From Arabidopsis thaliana (Eukaryota; Streptophyta; Magnoliopsida; Brassicales; Brassicaceae): 64,000 nt of DNA. Shown here piece by piece: positions 33,836 to 45,379 of the stretch. The notes below the pieces were generated by a model. That model saw only the letters and a list, made by a program, of their open reading frames with translations, ran no database searches and was not told where the DNA came from. A program made the position numbers and the translations under genes. Position 1 is the first letter of the stretch. Each line of letters starts with the position of its first letter. The stretch is taken from contig NC_003070.9 of the NCBI RefSeq assembly GCF_000001735.4, positions 496,001 to 560,000 of the forward strand, given 5' to 3'.

Positions 33836-36800
33836 ATGAACCGTGACGGCGCCGGAGAAGGCGACTCTGTTTCACACGAACATTCAACATCTAAAACCGA
33901 TGAAAAGGCCAAGACAGTTCCTCTCTACAAGCTATTTGCGTTTGCAGATTCCTTCGATGTGTTTTTGATGATATGTGGCTCACTTGGAGCTATTGGGAAT
34001 GGAGTGTGTTTACCTCTTATGACATTGTTGTTTGGTGATCTCATCGATTCCTTTGGAAAAAATCAGAACAACAAAGACATTGTTGATGTTGTCTCAAAGG
34101 TAAAAATCCAAACTTTTTTTGAACTTTTTGATTGTGTTCTTAGATCACATTTTAGTACTAATACTGTGTCTTCTTATATAGGTTTGTCTTAAATTCGTCT
34201 ACCTTGGACTTGGAAGACTTGGAGCAGCCTTTCTTCGTAAGTCATTACCCGCGATTTGCTTGTTTCTCTGTTGCAATTGCATCTAAGGATTAGAGAATTG
34301 AGGAAGAAAAGTTTTGTTCTTTTGGTTTCTCCATTGCATTTTGCTTAAGGGTTAGAGAATTGAGGATGTGATGTTTTGGTATTTTTGTTCTTGTTGTTGT
34401 AGAGGTTGCTTGTTGGATGATTACTGGAGAGAGACAAGCCGCAAAGATAAGAAGTAACTATCTGAAAACAATTCTGAGACAAGACATCGGATTCTTCGAT
34501 GTTGAAACAAACACAGGAGAGGTTGTTGGTAGAATGTCTGGAGATACTGTTCATATTCAAGATGCCATGGGTGAGAAGGTAATGCAGCTAACAGAGAAAC
34601 TTCCGTATTGCGATTTCAGGCTTAGATATAATGATTGGATTCGTTTTTGAAGTTTGTTACACTTTTCTTGAATGTTGCAGGTGGGGAAGTTTATTCAGCT
34701 GGTATCTACTTTCGTTGGCGGATTTGCTTTAGCTTTTGCTAAAGGATGGTTGCTAACATTGGTTATGTTAACTTCGATTCCTTTTCTGGCTATGGCTGGT
34801 GCAGCCATGGCGCTTTTAGTGACTCGAGCTTCTTCTCGGGGACAAGCCGCTTATGCAAAAGCAGCAACTGTTGTTGAACAGACAATCGGGTCTATCCGAA
34901 CGGTAAAAATCAGTCTTTCTAAGCTACAGAACAAATCTTTAAGTAAGATTAGTTGCTAAATTCCATTTTTTTTTAAAAGGTTGCTTCTTTTACGGGAGAG
35001 AAGCAAGCAATAAACAGCTACAAGAAGTACATAACATCGGCTTATAAATCAAGCATTCAACAAGGTTTCTCCACTGGTTTAGGACTTGGAGTAATGATCT
35101 ATGTGTTCTTCAGCAGCTATGCTTTGGCTATTTGGTTTGGTGGGAAGATGATACTCGAAAAAGGGTATACCGGTGGCTCTGTGATCAACGTGATCATCAT
35201 TGTGGTTGCGGGTTCAATGTAAATGCCTAGATCATTGGTTCTATATATACATCAGATTATGTCTTCTTCTTTGTTTATAAATGTGAGATTCCTAAGAGTT
35301 GTGTTCTGTTTTGTTTTTCTTTAGGTCGCTTGGGCAAACATCTCCATGTGTAACCGCATTTGCAGCAGGTCAAGCTGCAGCATATAAGATGTTTGAGACG
35401 ATCAAAAGAAAGCCTTTGATTGATGCTTATGACGTAAATGGAAAGGTTCTTGGAGATATCCGAGGAGACATTGAACTGAAAGATGTGCATTTCAGTTACC
35501 CCGCGAGGCCAGACGAGGAGATATTTGATGGATTCTCTCTGTTTATCCCGAGCGGTGCAACAGCAGCACTGGTAGGAGAAAGTGGAAGTGGAAAATCTAC
35601 GGTGATAAATTTGATTGAGAGGTTTTATGATCCGAAAGCCGGTGAAGTACTCATTGATGGAATTAATCTTAAGGAGTTTCAGTTGAAATGGATCAGAAGC
35701 AAAATCGGATTGGTCTGCCAAGAACCTGTTCTGTTTTCGTCGAGCATCATGGAGAATATCGCCTACGGGAAAGAAAATGCAACGCTTCAAGAGATTAAAG
35801 TAGCAACAGAGCTAGCAAATGCAGCAAAGTTCATAAATAACTTACCTCAGGGGTTAGATACAAAGGTAGGAGAGCACGGGACACAGCTCTCGGGAGGACA
35901 GAAACAGAGGATAGCTATTGCAAGAGCTATTCTTAAAGATCCGCGGGTTTTGCTTCTGGATGAAGCAACAAGCGCGCTCGATACAGAATCCGAAAGAGTG
36001 GTTCAAGAGGCTTTAGATAGAGTCATGGTTAACCGGACTACGGTGGTGGTTGCGCATAGATTAAGCACGGTAAGAAATGCGGATATGATTGCAGTAATTC
36101 ACAGCGGAAAAATGGTGGAAAAAGGTTCGCATTCTGAGTTGTTGAAAGATTCCGTGGGAGCTTATTCGCAGCTCATTCGGTGTCAAGAGATAAACAAGGG
36201 TCATGATGCAAAACCATCAGACATGGCTTCGGGATCATCTTTCCGGAATTCGAATTTGAACATATCAAGAGAGGGATCGGTTATCAGTGGTGGAACCTCG
36301 TCTTTTGGAAATAGCAGTCGTCATCATTCTTTGAATGTCCTTGGTTTATTCGCTGGACTAGACCTTGGTAGCGGTAGCCAAAGAGTAGGCCAAGAGGAAA
36401 CTGGAACGACGAGTCAAGAACCGCTCCGAAAAGTATCACTCACCCGAATCGCAGCTCTAAACAAACCTGAGATCCCGGTTCTCCTTCTTGGAACTGTAGT
36501 AGCAGCAATCAATGGCGCGATTTTCCCGCTTTTCGGGATTCTGATTTCAAGAGTCATCGAAGCGTTCTTCAAACCAGCTGACCAATTAAAGAAAGATTCA
36601 AGATTCTGGGCGATTATATTTGTAGCTCTGGGAGTAACTTCGTTGATTGTCTCACCGTCTCAAATGTATCTGTTTGCAGTAGCTGGAGGAAAACTTATAC
36701 GACGAATTCAGTCAATGTGCTTTGAGAAAGCGGTTCACATGGAGGTTAGCTGGTTCGATGAGCCAGAGAACTCGAGTGGTACAATGGGGGCAAGGCTCTC

Positions 36801-38542
36801 GACTGATGCAGCTTTGATTAGAGCTCTAGTAGGAGATGCATTGTCTTTAGCGGTTCAAAACGCTGCATCTGCTGCGTCTGGATTGATTATAGCGTTCACT
36901 GCGAGTTGGGAATTGGCGCTTATAATCTTAGTGATGCTTCCTCTTATTGGTATCAATGGCTTTCTTCAAGTCAAGTTTATGAAAGGATTCAGCGCCGACG
37001 CAAAGGTCTGTTCATGGCTTTCTAGGGTTTATTTCTTGTGGATCAAGAAACTTACTCTGGTTTTGAATAACTTTGCAGTCAAAGTATGAGGAGGCAAGTC
37101 AGGTAGCGAACGACGCGGTGGGGAGTATAAGAACAGTTGCATCTTTCTGCGCGGAGGAGAAAGTGATGCAGATGTATAATAAGCAATGTGAAGGTCCGAT
37201 AAAAGATGGAGTAAAGCAAGGTTTCATCAGCGGATTAGGGTTTGGATTCTCCTTCTTCATTCTGTTTTGTGTCTACGCGACAAGCTTCTACGCGGCAGCT
37301 AGATTGGTTGAAGATGGCAAAACTACTTTCATTGATGTTTTCCAGGTGAATTGATGTCCTCGTCTACTGTCATTGATGGCAAGACTAAAATATTTTTGGA
37401 AATCTCGGTGCCTAGTAATGAAGTAGAATGGATCTTGCTCTGGATCTTACAGGTGTTTTTCGCGTTAACCATGGCAGCTATTGGAATTTCTCAGTCGAGT
37501 ACTTTCGCTCCAGATTCAAGCAAAGCCAAGGTCGCAGCTGCTTCAATCTTCGCGATCATCGATAGAAAATCAAAGATAGACTCGAGCGATGAGACAGGGA
37601 CAGTGTTGGAGAACGTTAAGGGAGATATTGAGCTTCGTCACTTAAGCTTCACTTATCCAGCAAGACCAGGCATTCAGATCTTTCGTGATCTTTGCTTAAC
37701 CATTCGCGCAGGAAAGGTAAAACAAATCTTTGGACCAAACCCAAACTTTCTATTAAGAAACTTTTTCACTCAAGTTTTCTGATCAAGTTCTGTCTTTTTT
37801 TTTTCAGACGGTTGCTTTGGTCGGCGAAAGTGGGTCGGGGAAATCGACGGTGATCTCGCTGTTACAAAGATTTTACGATCCAGATTCCGGTCAGATAACT
37901 TTAGACGGAGTTGAGCTCAAGAAGCTGCAATTGAAATGGTTGAGACAACAAATGGGACTAGTGGGACAAGAACCTGTCTTGTTCAACGACACGATTCGAG
38001 CCAACATTGCTTATGGCAAAGGAAGTGAAGAGGCCGCAACCGAGTCTGAAATCATAGCCGCTGCAGAACTTGCCAATGCACACAAATTCATCTCTAGCAT
38101 ACAACAGGTAATGGAATAAAAACAGAACAAATTTGTAAGAACTCTGTTTTTCAAAGTTTCTTACGATGCAAGCAATACAATTTTGTAGGGTTACGACACA
38201 GTGGTGGGAGAGAAAGGGATTCAGTTATCAGGAGGACAGAAACAGCGGGTAGCTATAGCACGTGCCATCGTGAAAGAGCCGAAGATATTGCTTTTGGACG
38301 AAGCAACGAGTGCTCTTGATGCAGAATCAGAGCGACTGGTTCAGGATGCGCTTGACCGAGTGATTGTAAACCGAACCACGGTTGTGGTGGCTCACCGGTT
38401 ATCGACCATTAAAAACGCTGACGTCATTGCCATCGTTAAGAACGGTGTGATCGCTGAGAATGGGACTCACGAAACGTTGATCAAAATAGACGGTGGGGTT
38501 TATGCTTCCCTTGTTCAGCTTCACATGACTGCTTCTAATTGA
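33836..38542 (+). CDS. ABCB12: ABC transporter ABCB12 (MDR/P-glycoprotein 12)
   Basis: Ten exons join to 1273 aa: 33836-34099, 34182-34236, 34403-34578, 34681-34902, 34980-35218, 35325-37005, 37079-37345, 37453-37716, 37808-38107 and 38189-38542. Same TMD-NBD-TMD-NBD plan as ABCB11, with both Walker A, signature and Walker B motifs intact. Differences: a 13-residue shorter charged N-terminus and an 8-residue longer linker in exon 6. All other exon lengths are identical. Intron 9 is nearly identical to that of ABCB11 while introns 7 and 8 are not alignable, hinting at gene conversion at the 3' end. The start is Met at 33836, matching ABCB11; an upstream frame extension lies in the leader. Substrate unknown. 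Confidence 0.95.
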
Positions 38543-38826
38543 TAATGATATAATGTTTTGTTTACGATAGCAAAAATATATTTATGTTGTTGTATGCAAG
38601 TTTATGTAGCTGTCACTATTTATTTTCTTTCCCTTTCTCTCTAAATTTATAGTTATAAAATGAATGTCTTTATTTGACTTTTTGCTCTAAACCATCGTCT
38701 CCACTACCAAATACAGAGATAATATGTACAAACACACTCAAACAACGAAAAATAACGAGCACTCAACATTGCTTTCTTCTTTTTATCATCTGCTCTTTCC
38801 CTGCACCATACCAAGATAAATCTTTA

Positions 38827-39699
38827 TTAATTGACCCCATTAATGACAGGTGGTTCTTGCATCTCGTGCCCATGGGTATTAAACACGAGCCCAAAAGGAT
38901 TGTTGTTGGTCACCATGTTGTCCCATGGAGACATCTCTTGACCTCCTGCGAAATAAGAGTCTTGAAAGTGGAGGTTCCTCTGCGTCTTCAATCCTGCGAA
39001 ACATATCTCAGTAAACGTTTTCAGCTTCCTCTCTTCTTCTTCTTGTTTAACCAGATCAAAGATCATATCTTGGTCAACACGTTCATCTTCCATGATTACA
39101 ACAAGCGGGTTCCCTGAATCTTGACTTTGAACCGGAAGAGGAATCTGTGAATCTTGTTGTTGAATGCCCCTATCATCATCATCATCTTCTTCTTCTTCTT
39201 CATCCAGTATGTTTTCGAGCTCATTTGCATATTCCTCCATGTTTTGATCCGTTGTGGATCTTGAACCATGATCTTGAAGTTGAAGATGAATCTCTAGGTG
39301 TTGTTGTTGAATGGCACTATCATCATCTCCTTCTTCTTCTTCATCCAGCATCTTTTCAAGATCATCCGCATATTCCTCCATATGTTTATCCAATGTGGAT
39401 CTTGAATCATGACTTTGAAGAGGAAACTCTGGATGTTGTTGTTGAATGGCCCTATCATCATCTTCTTCTTGTTCTTCATCAAGCATATTTTCGAGCTCAT
39501 CCGCATATTCCTCCATGTTTTGATCCATTGTGGATCCTGAAACCATATTGTTGTGTAGTGGTGGTTGCTCAACGAGGTTGTTGTTGTTCTCTGTCGGGAA
39601 CTTAAATTGGTCAAGGACGTTCTTCTTCATACGGATATTACACAAGGCAACTTCTTGGAATTCAGCATCGTTCTCACTCGCTAGCCAATACTCAGTCAT
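38827..39699 (-). CDS. NAC-remnant protein with three acidic repeats
   Basis: A single exon of 290 aa. Residues 1-27 (and in-frame codons before the Met, reading TGWCM-TEY) look like the last part of a NAC DNA-binding domain: W.MTEYWLA then EVALCNIRMKK. The rest of that domain is missing, so specific DNA binding is unlikely. Residues 56-100, 101-147 and 148-195 are three tandem copies of a ~46-residue module. Each has an MEEYA(D/N)(E/D)LE helix, a D/E run and an IQQQ tract. The C-terminal part is Glu-rich then hydrophobic. An in-frame stop lies 9 codons upstream of the Met, so the frame cannot extend to a full NAC domain. Expression and role are unknown; it may be a decaying gene. Confidence 0.6.
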   Translation of the reverse strand: MTEYWLASENDAEFQEVALCNIRMKKNVLDQFKFPTENNNNLVEQPPLHNNMVSGSTMDQNMEEYADELENMLDEEQEEDDDRAIQQQHPEFPLQSHDSRSTLDKHMEEYADDLEKMLDEEEEGDDDSAIQQQHLEIHLQLQDHGSRSTTDQNMEEYANELENILDEEEEEDDDDDRGIQQQDSQIPLPVQSQDSGNPLVVIMEDERVDQDMIFDLVKQEEEERKLKTFTEICFAGLKTQRNLHFQDSYFAGGQEMSPWDNMVTNNNPFGLVFNTHGHEMQEPPVINGVN

Positions 39700-39726
39700 A
39701 CACCAACCAGTGGCTTCTCCCTCTTA

Positions 39727-40482
39727 TAATTTATTTTTTTATTTTTATTTTTTTGTTTTGATAAACTTAGTTTTAATTTTTTCCTAAAATTTTCCTAAAA
39801 CTTAGCATTAGAAGGTTTTTTTTAATCTCCCTAACTAACTATGTATTAAAAGGGTTTTTTCTTCCATTATACGAGGTTATCAACCAATAAAATTAAAAGA
39901 TAAATCATTTCAAATTTGCTTAATCAAAATACAGATTTATCGATATTTTTTAAGTAAACTTTTTGTAATGTTTTTTCCTTTTCTAATAATACAAAGGAGT
40001 TAATTAGATATTTCAAGATTATAGGAAAATTGTTATCTATAACCCTATACGATTGGTTACGTGCATAAGAAGTTAGTGGCTAATCATATCCAAACTTGGT
40101 GATTTTTATACGATTTGATTGCATAGCGATAAACTTGTTAACAAATTAAAAAGCTCTTGTATTCTCTGTTTTGTGCTGCAATATATTAAACAGTCTACTT
40201 CATTTCTGGTATAATTCAAAGGCGGCACTAATATTACTAAATAATCTCTGATATGATCTATATTTAGTTAATAAATTACCATAATGATAAAGGATATTTA
40301 ACAAGTAACAACATTAACTGGCAACAAAACCATCCATGAACTACTTCGGTGTAAAATAAAAACTGAAAATTTTAGATAACAAATGTTACTCTAAAATTAG
40401 TGTTTATAAACAAAACAATTTCTCTAAAATCTTCATTCTTAATAACCCTCTCTTTAAGCTTTTTCGAAACAAAAGAAATAAG
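39727..40482. other. Intergenic, PMEI promoter side
   Basis: AT-rich DNA with no frame of note. It would hold the upstream region of both the NAC-remnant gene and the inhibitor gene at 40483. No remnants of the missing NAC subdomains were recognised here. Confidence 0.5.
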
Positions 40483-41211
40483 ATGAAGAAGTCATCACCA
40501 TTGCTCTGTTTCTCTCTTGCTTTGTTTTCTCTCCTCTCATCTCCTTCCTCTTCCACTCGTATAATCTCCTCCATTGTCCCCTCCGCCGCTCCTTCTCCCG
40601 CCGTAGCCCCCACCACCGACGGCGACGTAGACGAAAACGATTTCTCCGCCTTCACGCAATGGAACATTTTAAACCTAACGGACCTTAAAAGTACCTTTAA
40701 AAACCTCCCGGATTTCTCTAAGCTCAACATCTCATCCCTTCACGTGTCACCCGCCGTTGGCTCCGTCTGCTCTAACACCGACTACGCCGCCGAATGCATC
40801 GTCTCAATCCTCCCACTCCTCCGTGACTTCCGCAAATTCGAGCCAAAACCCATCGACGTCCTTCGAATGGAGATGAGTGCGCTCTACGAGAAAGCTAACG
40901 CCACGCTTGACTTAGCCAAGCGTCTCATCGTGGATAAGTCAACGCCGCGTGACGTGGCTGATGTATTGGACTTGTGTGTCGATAACTACGAGTCGCTTCT
41001 CGATGATCTTAAAGATGCTTCCGTAGCCGTCGATGATGGAGACTTTGAACGGCTCGAGAGTGTGGTCAGTGCTGCGATCGCTGATGTGGTGACTTGCTCT
41101 GACGCGTTCGCTGAGTCGTCGGAGCTTGAGTCGCCGATGGCTAACGTTGATGATTTTCTTAAGAAACTTTGTAGCAATGTCTTGGCTATTTCTCAGATGA
41201 TCCACATGTAA
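40483..41211 (+). CDS. Pectin methylesterase/invertase inhibitor (PMEI) family protein
   Basis: A single exon of 242 aa. The N-terminus is a clear secretion signal (KK then a Leu/Ser/Phe-rich core to about residue 25), followed by a Ser/Pro/Ala-rich linker. The PMEI domain is a four-helix bundle. Its conserved cysteines are seen as VCSNTDYAAEC (first pair, helical hairpin), DLCVDNYESLLDDL, VVTCSDAF and KLCSNVLA. Family members bind either pectin methylesterases in the wall or invertases; the sequence does not settle which. Length is a little above the usual ~200 because of the linker. GC content is visibly higher than the flanks. A complete, intact gene. Confidence 0.88.
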   Translation: MKKSSPLLCFSLALFSLLSSPSSSTRIISSIVPSAAPSPAVAPTTDGDVDENDFSAFTQWNILNLTDLKSTFKNLPDFSKLNISSLHVSPAVGSVCSNTDYAAECIVSILPLLRDFRKFEPKPIDVLRMEMSALYEKANATLDLAKRLIVDKSTPRDVADVLDLCVDNYESLLDDLKDASVAVDDGDFERLESVVSAAIADVVTCSDAFAESSELESPMANVDDFLKKLCSNVLAISQMIHM

Positions 41212-41563
41212 ATGCGTAAGTATATTAATGATAAAGAGATATAGTACAACGAAAAAAATAATATAGATACTAAAGTTACGCAAAAAAAAATTTCTTCCAA
41301 ATTATCAAAATGTGAAGTCTTGAATTTGAGAAAAAAAAAAGTGTATGGTAATGAGTTCAAAAATGTAAATGTTATTAATAATGTACAAATTATTATTAAA
41401 GTCAGTAAGTTGATTCAGAAGAGAAATGTATAGTTTCTTCTTAAATTTTCTGATGAGAATTGTAGGAAATCAAATTACTACTATTTAACCATTTTAGAAT
41501 TATGATCCATTTGAATATATTTTTCAACATATCATAAACTTTATAAAAGAATTTTGGAAGAGG

Positions 41564-41700
41564 TATTTATGGTTGGCCCAGTTATATCTGTTTCACACAA
41601 AGCCCATAAACACATAATTTTCGAACATGCATATTTATGTTTGGCCCATTTCTCTGTTTCACACAAAGCCCATAAACACATATTCTGGAACAGATATTTA
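41564..41700. repeat. 64-69-bp direct duplication upstream of CLPP5
   Basis: Two copies share tatttatg.ttggccca followed by ctgtttcacacaaagccc, starting near 41564 and 41633. Each contains GGCCCA (TGGGCC on the other strand) and AAGCCCATAAA, the 'site II'-type motifs common in promoters of plant housekeeping and organelle-biogenesis genes. The pair is 300-435 bp before the CLPP5 start. Confidence 0.8.
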
Positions 41701-41999
41701 TTGTTTAATGCTTTAATTCTAAAATTTCCTCTTTGAAAACAACACGTGACAATCGCGTTTTGTAAGTACCGAAAGGCGTTAGCGTGTAATATAATCGGAC
41801 CTAAAATTGACCCGTCCCAATCCTAAATTAACGGGTTCAAAACCCGACCCGATAACACACACACAGATATCACCACCATTAGTCTCACTTCGAAGAAGCA
41901 AAACAAAATCCCCAAATTTTCAACAAGGATAAGAGCCGGAAGCTCATCGCCGGTGAACGGAACTAGGGTTTCATTCATCCCCAAATTGATAACAAGAAA

Positions 42000-43805
42000 A
42001 TGGCTCATGCTTGCGTCTCTACATCGGCTTCTTCTCTCAGATTCACAGCTGGATTCGTCTCCGCTAGTCCCAATGGCTCCTCTTTCGATTCTCCCAAGCT
42101 TTCTCTTCCTTTCGAGCCTCTCCGTTCAAGGTTTTTTTGCCATTTTCCACTTTTCTTCACTCTCGAAACTATGGATTCTTTAGATTAACTTAGGGATTGT
42201 GTTTGCAGGAAGACGAATAAGTTAGTTAGCGATAGAAAGAATTGGAAGAATTCAACTCCGAAAGCTGTATATTCCGGCAATCTCTGGACACCGGAGATTC
42301 CGTCTCCTCAAGGAGTTTGGTCCATTAGGTGAAACTTGAGCTTTTAACCATGTTCTTGAACTGTGTGATTTTGAACTCTTTTTGATGGTCAAGTCTGGAT
42401 AAATTTGTTACTTTGCAGAGATGATTTACAAGTCCCTTCTTCGCCGTATTTTCCTGCTTATGCTCAAGGACAAGGACCACCTCCTATGGTGCAAGAACGT
42501 TTCCAGAGTATCATTAGTCAGCTCTTCCAATATGTAAACTTATGAAATCTACTCTTTCTTTAAGATTGATTATCATAGTTTCTAGCTTAGTGTTAATGAA
42601 TGGTTTCGTTTGTTTTGATCTTTTAGAGGATTATTCGCTGTGGTGGTGCTGTGGATGACGATATGGCAAACATAATTGTAGCTCAACTCCTGTATCTTGA
42701 TGCTGTTGATCCTACTAAGGTCAGATATTGTTGAATTCTAATTCATGTCTTGTTACTTGATTCAGATGTTTTGCTTTAGGATTCTGATATTTGCTTATGT
42801 TGAACAGGATATTGTCATGTATGTTAATTCTCCTGGTGGATCAGTTACAGCTGGTAATAACAACTTTGTCAGCTTACTCTTTATCTTTTTTCCGGTTTTA
42901 TGGTTAATGACTCGTGCATCTCTTACTTTACCCAGGCATGGCTATATTCGATACTATGAGGCACATCCGGCCTGATGTGTCCACTGTTTGTGTTGGTCTA
43001 GCTGCTAGGTAAAACTTTCACCATCCTTTCACTCTCATTATCTCTTGATTTTCTTAGGTTCCTTGGTAAATTGATAATTTCTCTTTTCAATGTGGTTAAC
43101 TGTTCTTGATCTTTTGTTGGATTCATGACCAAAAGTTACCAGTTAAAAACATAGTGTTTCTCGAAAACACGGAATCCTTTTTTATCTGTGTGGTTGAATG
43201 TTTCCTAGATTATGACATCCTCCTCTTTTTCTGTGTTGGTTTTCTTATGAACAGTATGGGAGCTTTTCTGCTTAGTGCTGGAACCAAAGGTAGTCTCTTA
43301 ATCCTTTCAATCATTAGTAAAAATCTTTTAGTGAAGTCTTATGAATTTCATTTTTCTGATGTGAGTCATGCTTTATTCGTAAAACTGTAGGAAAAAGATA
43401 CAGTCTACCAAACTCAAGGATAATGATCCATCAGCCGCTTGGTGGAGCTCAAGGTGGCCAAACCGACATTGACATTCAGGTCATTCATCCTCGCCTTTAT
43501 ATTTCGGTTTTTAATCCCAGTCATCTTCTTAAGTTCTTGGAGCGACTAGATTGATTTGAATATCAGATGATTTTGAAACCTAACCACACAAGTTCATGGT
43601 CTGAAACCAGGCAAATGAAATGCTGCATCACAAGGCAAACCTAAACGGTTACCTCGCATACCACACTGGTCAAAGCCTGGAGAAGATAAACCAGGACACA
43701 GACCGTGATTTCTTCATGAGTGCCAAAGAAGCAAAAGAGTATGGACTTATCGACGGTGTTATCATGAACCCTCTTAAAGCTCTCCAGCCACTTGCAGCAG
43801 CTTAA
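42000..43805 (+). CDS. CLPP5: Plastid Clp protease proteolytic subunit CLPP5
   Basis: Nine exons join to 298 aa: 42000-42130, 42209-42328, 42419-42533, 42627-42719, 42808-42853, 42936-43008, 43255-43289, 43391-43479 and 43611-43805. A nuclear-encoded subunit of the chloroplast stromal Clp core, which degrades unfolded proteins with ClpC chaperones. The first ~80 residues are a Ser-rich transit peptide. The catalytic triad is complete: Ser193 (ASMGAFLL, its codon split by an intron), His218 (MIHQPLGG) and Asp267 (DTDRDFF). Spacing Ser-His 25 and His-Asp 49 equals that of E. coli ClpP, so this is an active P-type rather than an R-type subunit. Length agrees with the family. Confidence 0.96.
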
Positions 43806-44433
43806 TCGCCTAAAGGTAGTGGTTCAGCTTTAGCACTTGTTCTTTTTTGGGCCTTTGATGAACTGAGATTTTCCATGAAATATGTTTCTATTCTACAAGG
43901 AAAATCAGATTTGTTTGGGATCAAACTCTGTAGTTGATACATACATGAAGACCAAAGTAAAGTTTCTTACTGTGCTGTTTGATTGAACAACCTATGATCT
44001 TTTAATTTGTTTTACTGAATCTGGTAGTTACACCCAGCTTTGTAGCAACATTCATAATAAGGCTTTTGATGTTGACTGTCTTTAGTGGTAAGGAGTAGAA
44101 GATTGATGCATTTTTATCTGACTTCCATTTTCAAACTGAAAGTTACAACTCCACTAATCCTGACTTTGTCAATTATTATCACAAGGATTTATAACTAACT
44201 TTTCTATTGAGTTATTTATTACCTGTCACTCGAGACCTTTAATTTATTATCCTCTTTTTCTAAAAAAATCAGGATATGTTTAATATAACCTTTAATCTAC
44301 TTATAGTATTACTACATATTCACACGTATTTGTGATCTAATTGAGAAGAAAAAAAAGATATCGGGGAACTTTATTCATGTAATGGTCGAACACTAAGATA
44401 TGTTGGGTCCGTCGGATGCATTTATGTGAAAGA
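43806..44433. other. CLPP5 3' region and flank of the membrane-protein duplication
   Basis: The first ~200 bp are the CLPP5 3' untranslated region. The part 44160-44420 resembles 46540-46730 and is the left flank of the duplicated unit carrying the membrane-protein genes. No coding frame. Confidence 0.55.
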
Positions 44434-44986
44434 CTAGATTTTAATTTGCGGTGTACCGCGGGAACAATTTATTTTTTAAAGTTAGTATATATAAAAGTTT
44501 ACAAATTGTATCTATTTATAAAATATTTTTATTTTATAGTTTACAAATATTATTAAATAACGTCCTGTCAAACCCGTCCCGTAAAAAAACTCATTTATTT
44601 TATTAATGTTGATCTTATTTATGATATGTTTATGAATCATTGTCTAAATATTTTGTAATTTTATAGTAATTAAATGCTATCAAATTATATCTCTACGCTT
44701 TGATGATTATAATCGAATTGTTATAGTTATGGAGAAAAGTAATATTAAAAATGATAATTTTGTAATAATTAAATGATATTAAATATTTTGGAAGTTTTAT
44801 TTTAGTAAATAATCGTGTAGTTAATGTGGAGAGATTTTAGGAAGATTGTTAAATGTCAAATATTTAATTCGAATATTTTTTTTATAATTATCAAAAACAA
44901 GCATTAAAATCTAGTGGCAGCCATCGTAAATAAGTCTCAACTACAGGATTTATTTCACAAAATGACTGCAAAAATGTATATATAGA
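44434..44986 (-). mobile_element. Helitron-like non-autonomous element 3
   Basis: On the minus strand it begins TCTATATATACATTTTTGCAG (from 44986). It ends with a GCGGTACACCGC hairpin, an AT spacer and CTAG at 44434-44437. It is flanked by A (44433) and T (44987), as Helitrons are. It is 553 bp, non-coding. The terminal 3' hairpin and following ~80 bp match element 1 (3374-4103). The paralogous flank at 46730-46790 lacks it, showing that it is an insertion that came after the tandem duplication. Confidence 0.65.
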
Positions 44987-45379
44987 TACTATTTTGAATA
45001 TAACTTATTATTACCAACATGTAGTAACCATTATTTAAAAGCCACAAAAAAAAAAAATCAAATATTTTGTTTTTTAAAAAAACGAGGATGGTCCATCAGC
45101 CGGCTGTGTTCATCGATGAGCAAATAAATGAAAATTAGTGGGTTTTACATTAGAAAAAATCTGGACAATTTTAATTAAATATATGTATAGTAGATTAAGA
45201 AAATAAAGGAATAAGAAAGGAACCTTTGTAGCTAGACGACCATAGACGTGGTTGCCAAACACACTTTCTTAAAGCTTTATATACATCTTTCTTACTTCCT
45301 CTGTTTCTTCTCATTCAAGCAACAGTCTCTTCCCATTTTTTCTTCTTCTTCTCCCTCTACCTCTTCTTTGCCAATTAAG

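Noticed and set aside
39147-39605. 152-aa plus-strand frame rich in His/Leu
   Set aside because: It is the antisense shadow of the triplicated acidic repeats in the 38827-39699 gene.
44434-44917. TIR DNA transposon reading of ctagattttaat / attaaaatctag
   Set aside because: The inverted 12-mers lack a convincing target duplication; the A|CTAG end with a hairpin and the TC end at 44986 fit a Helitron better.
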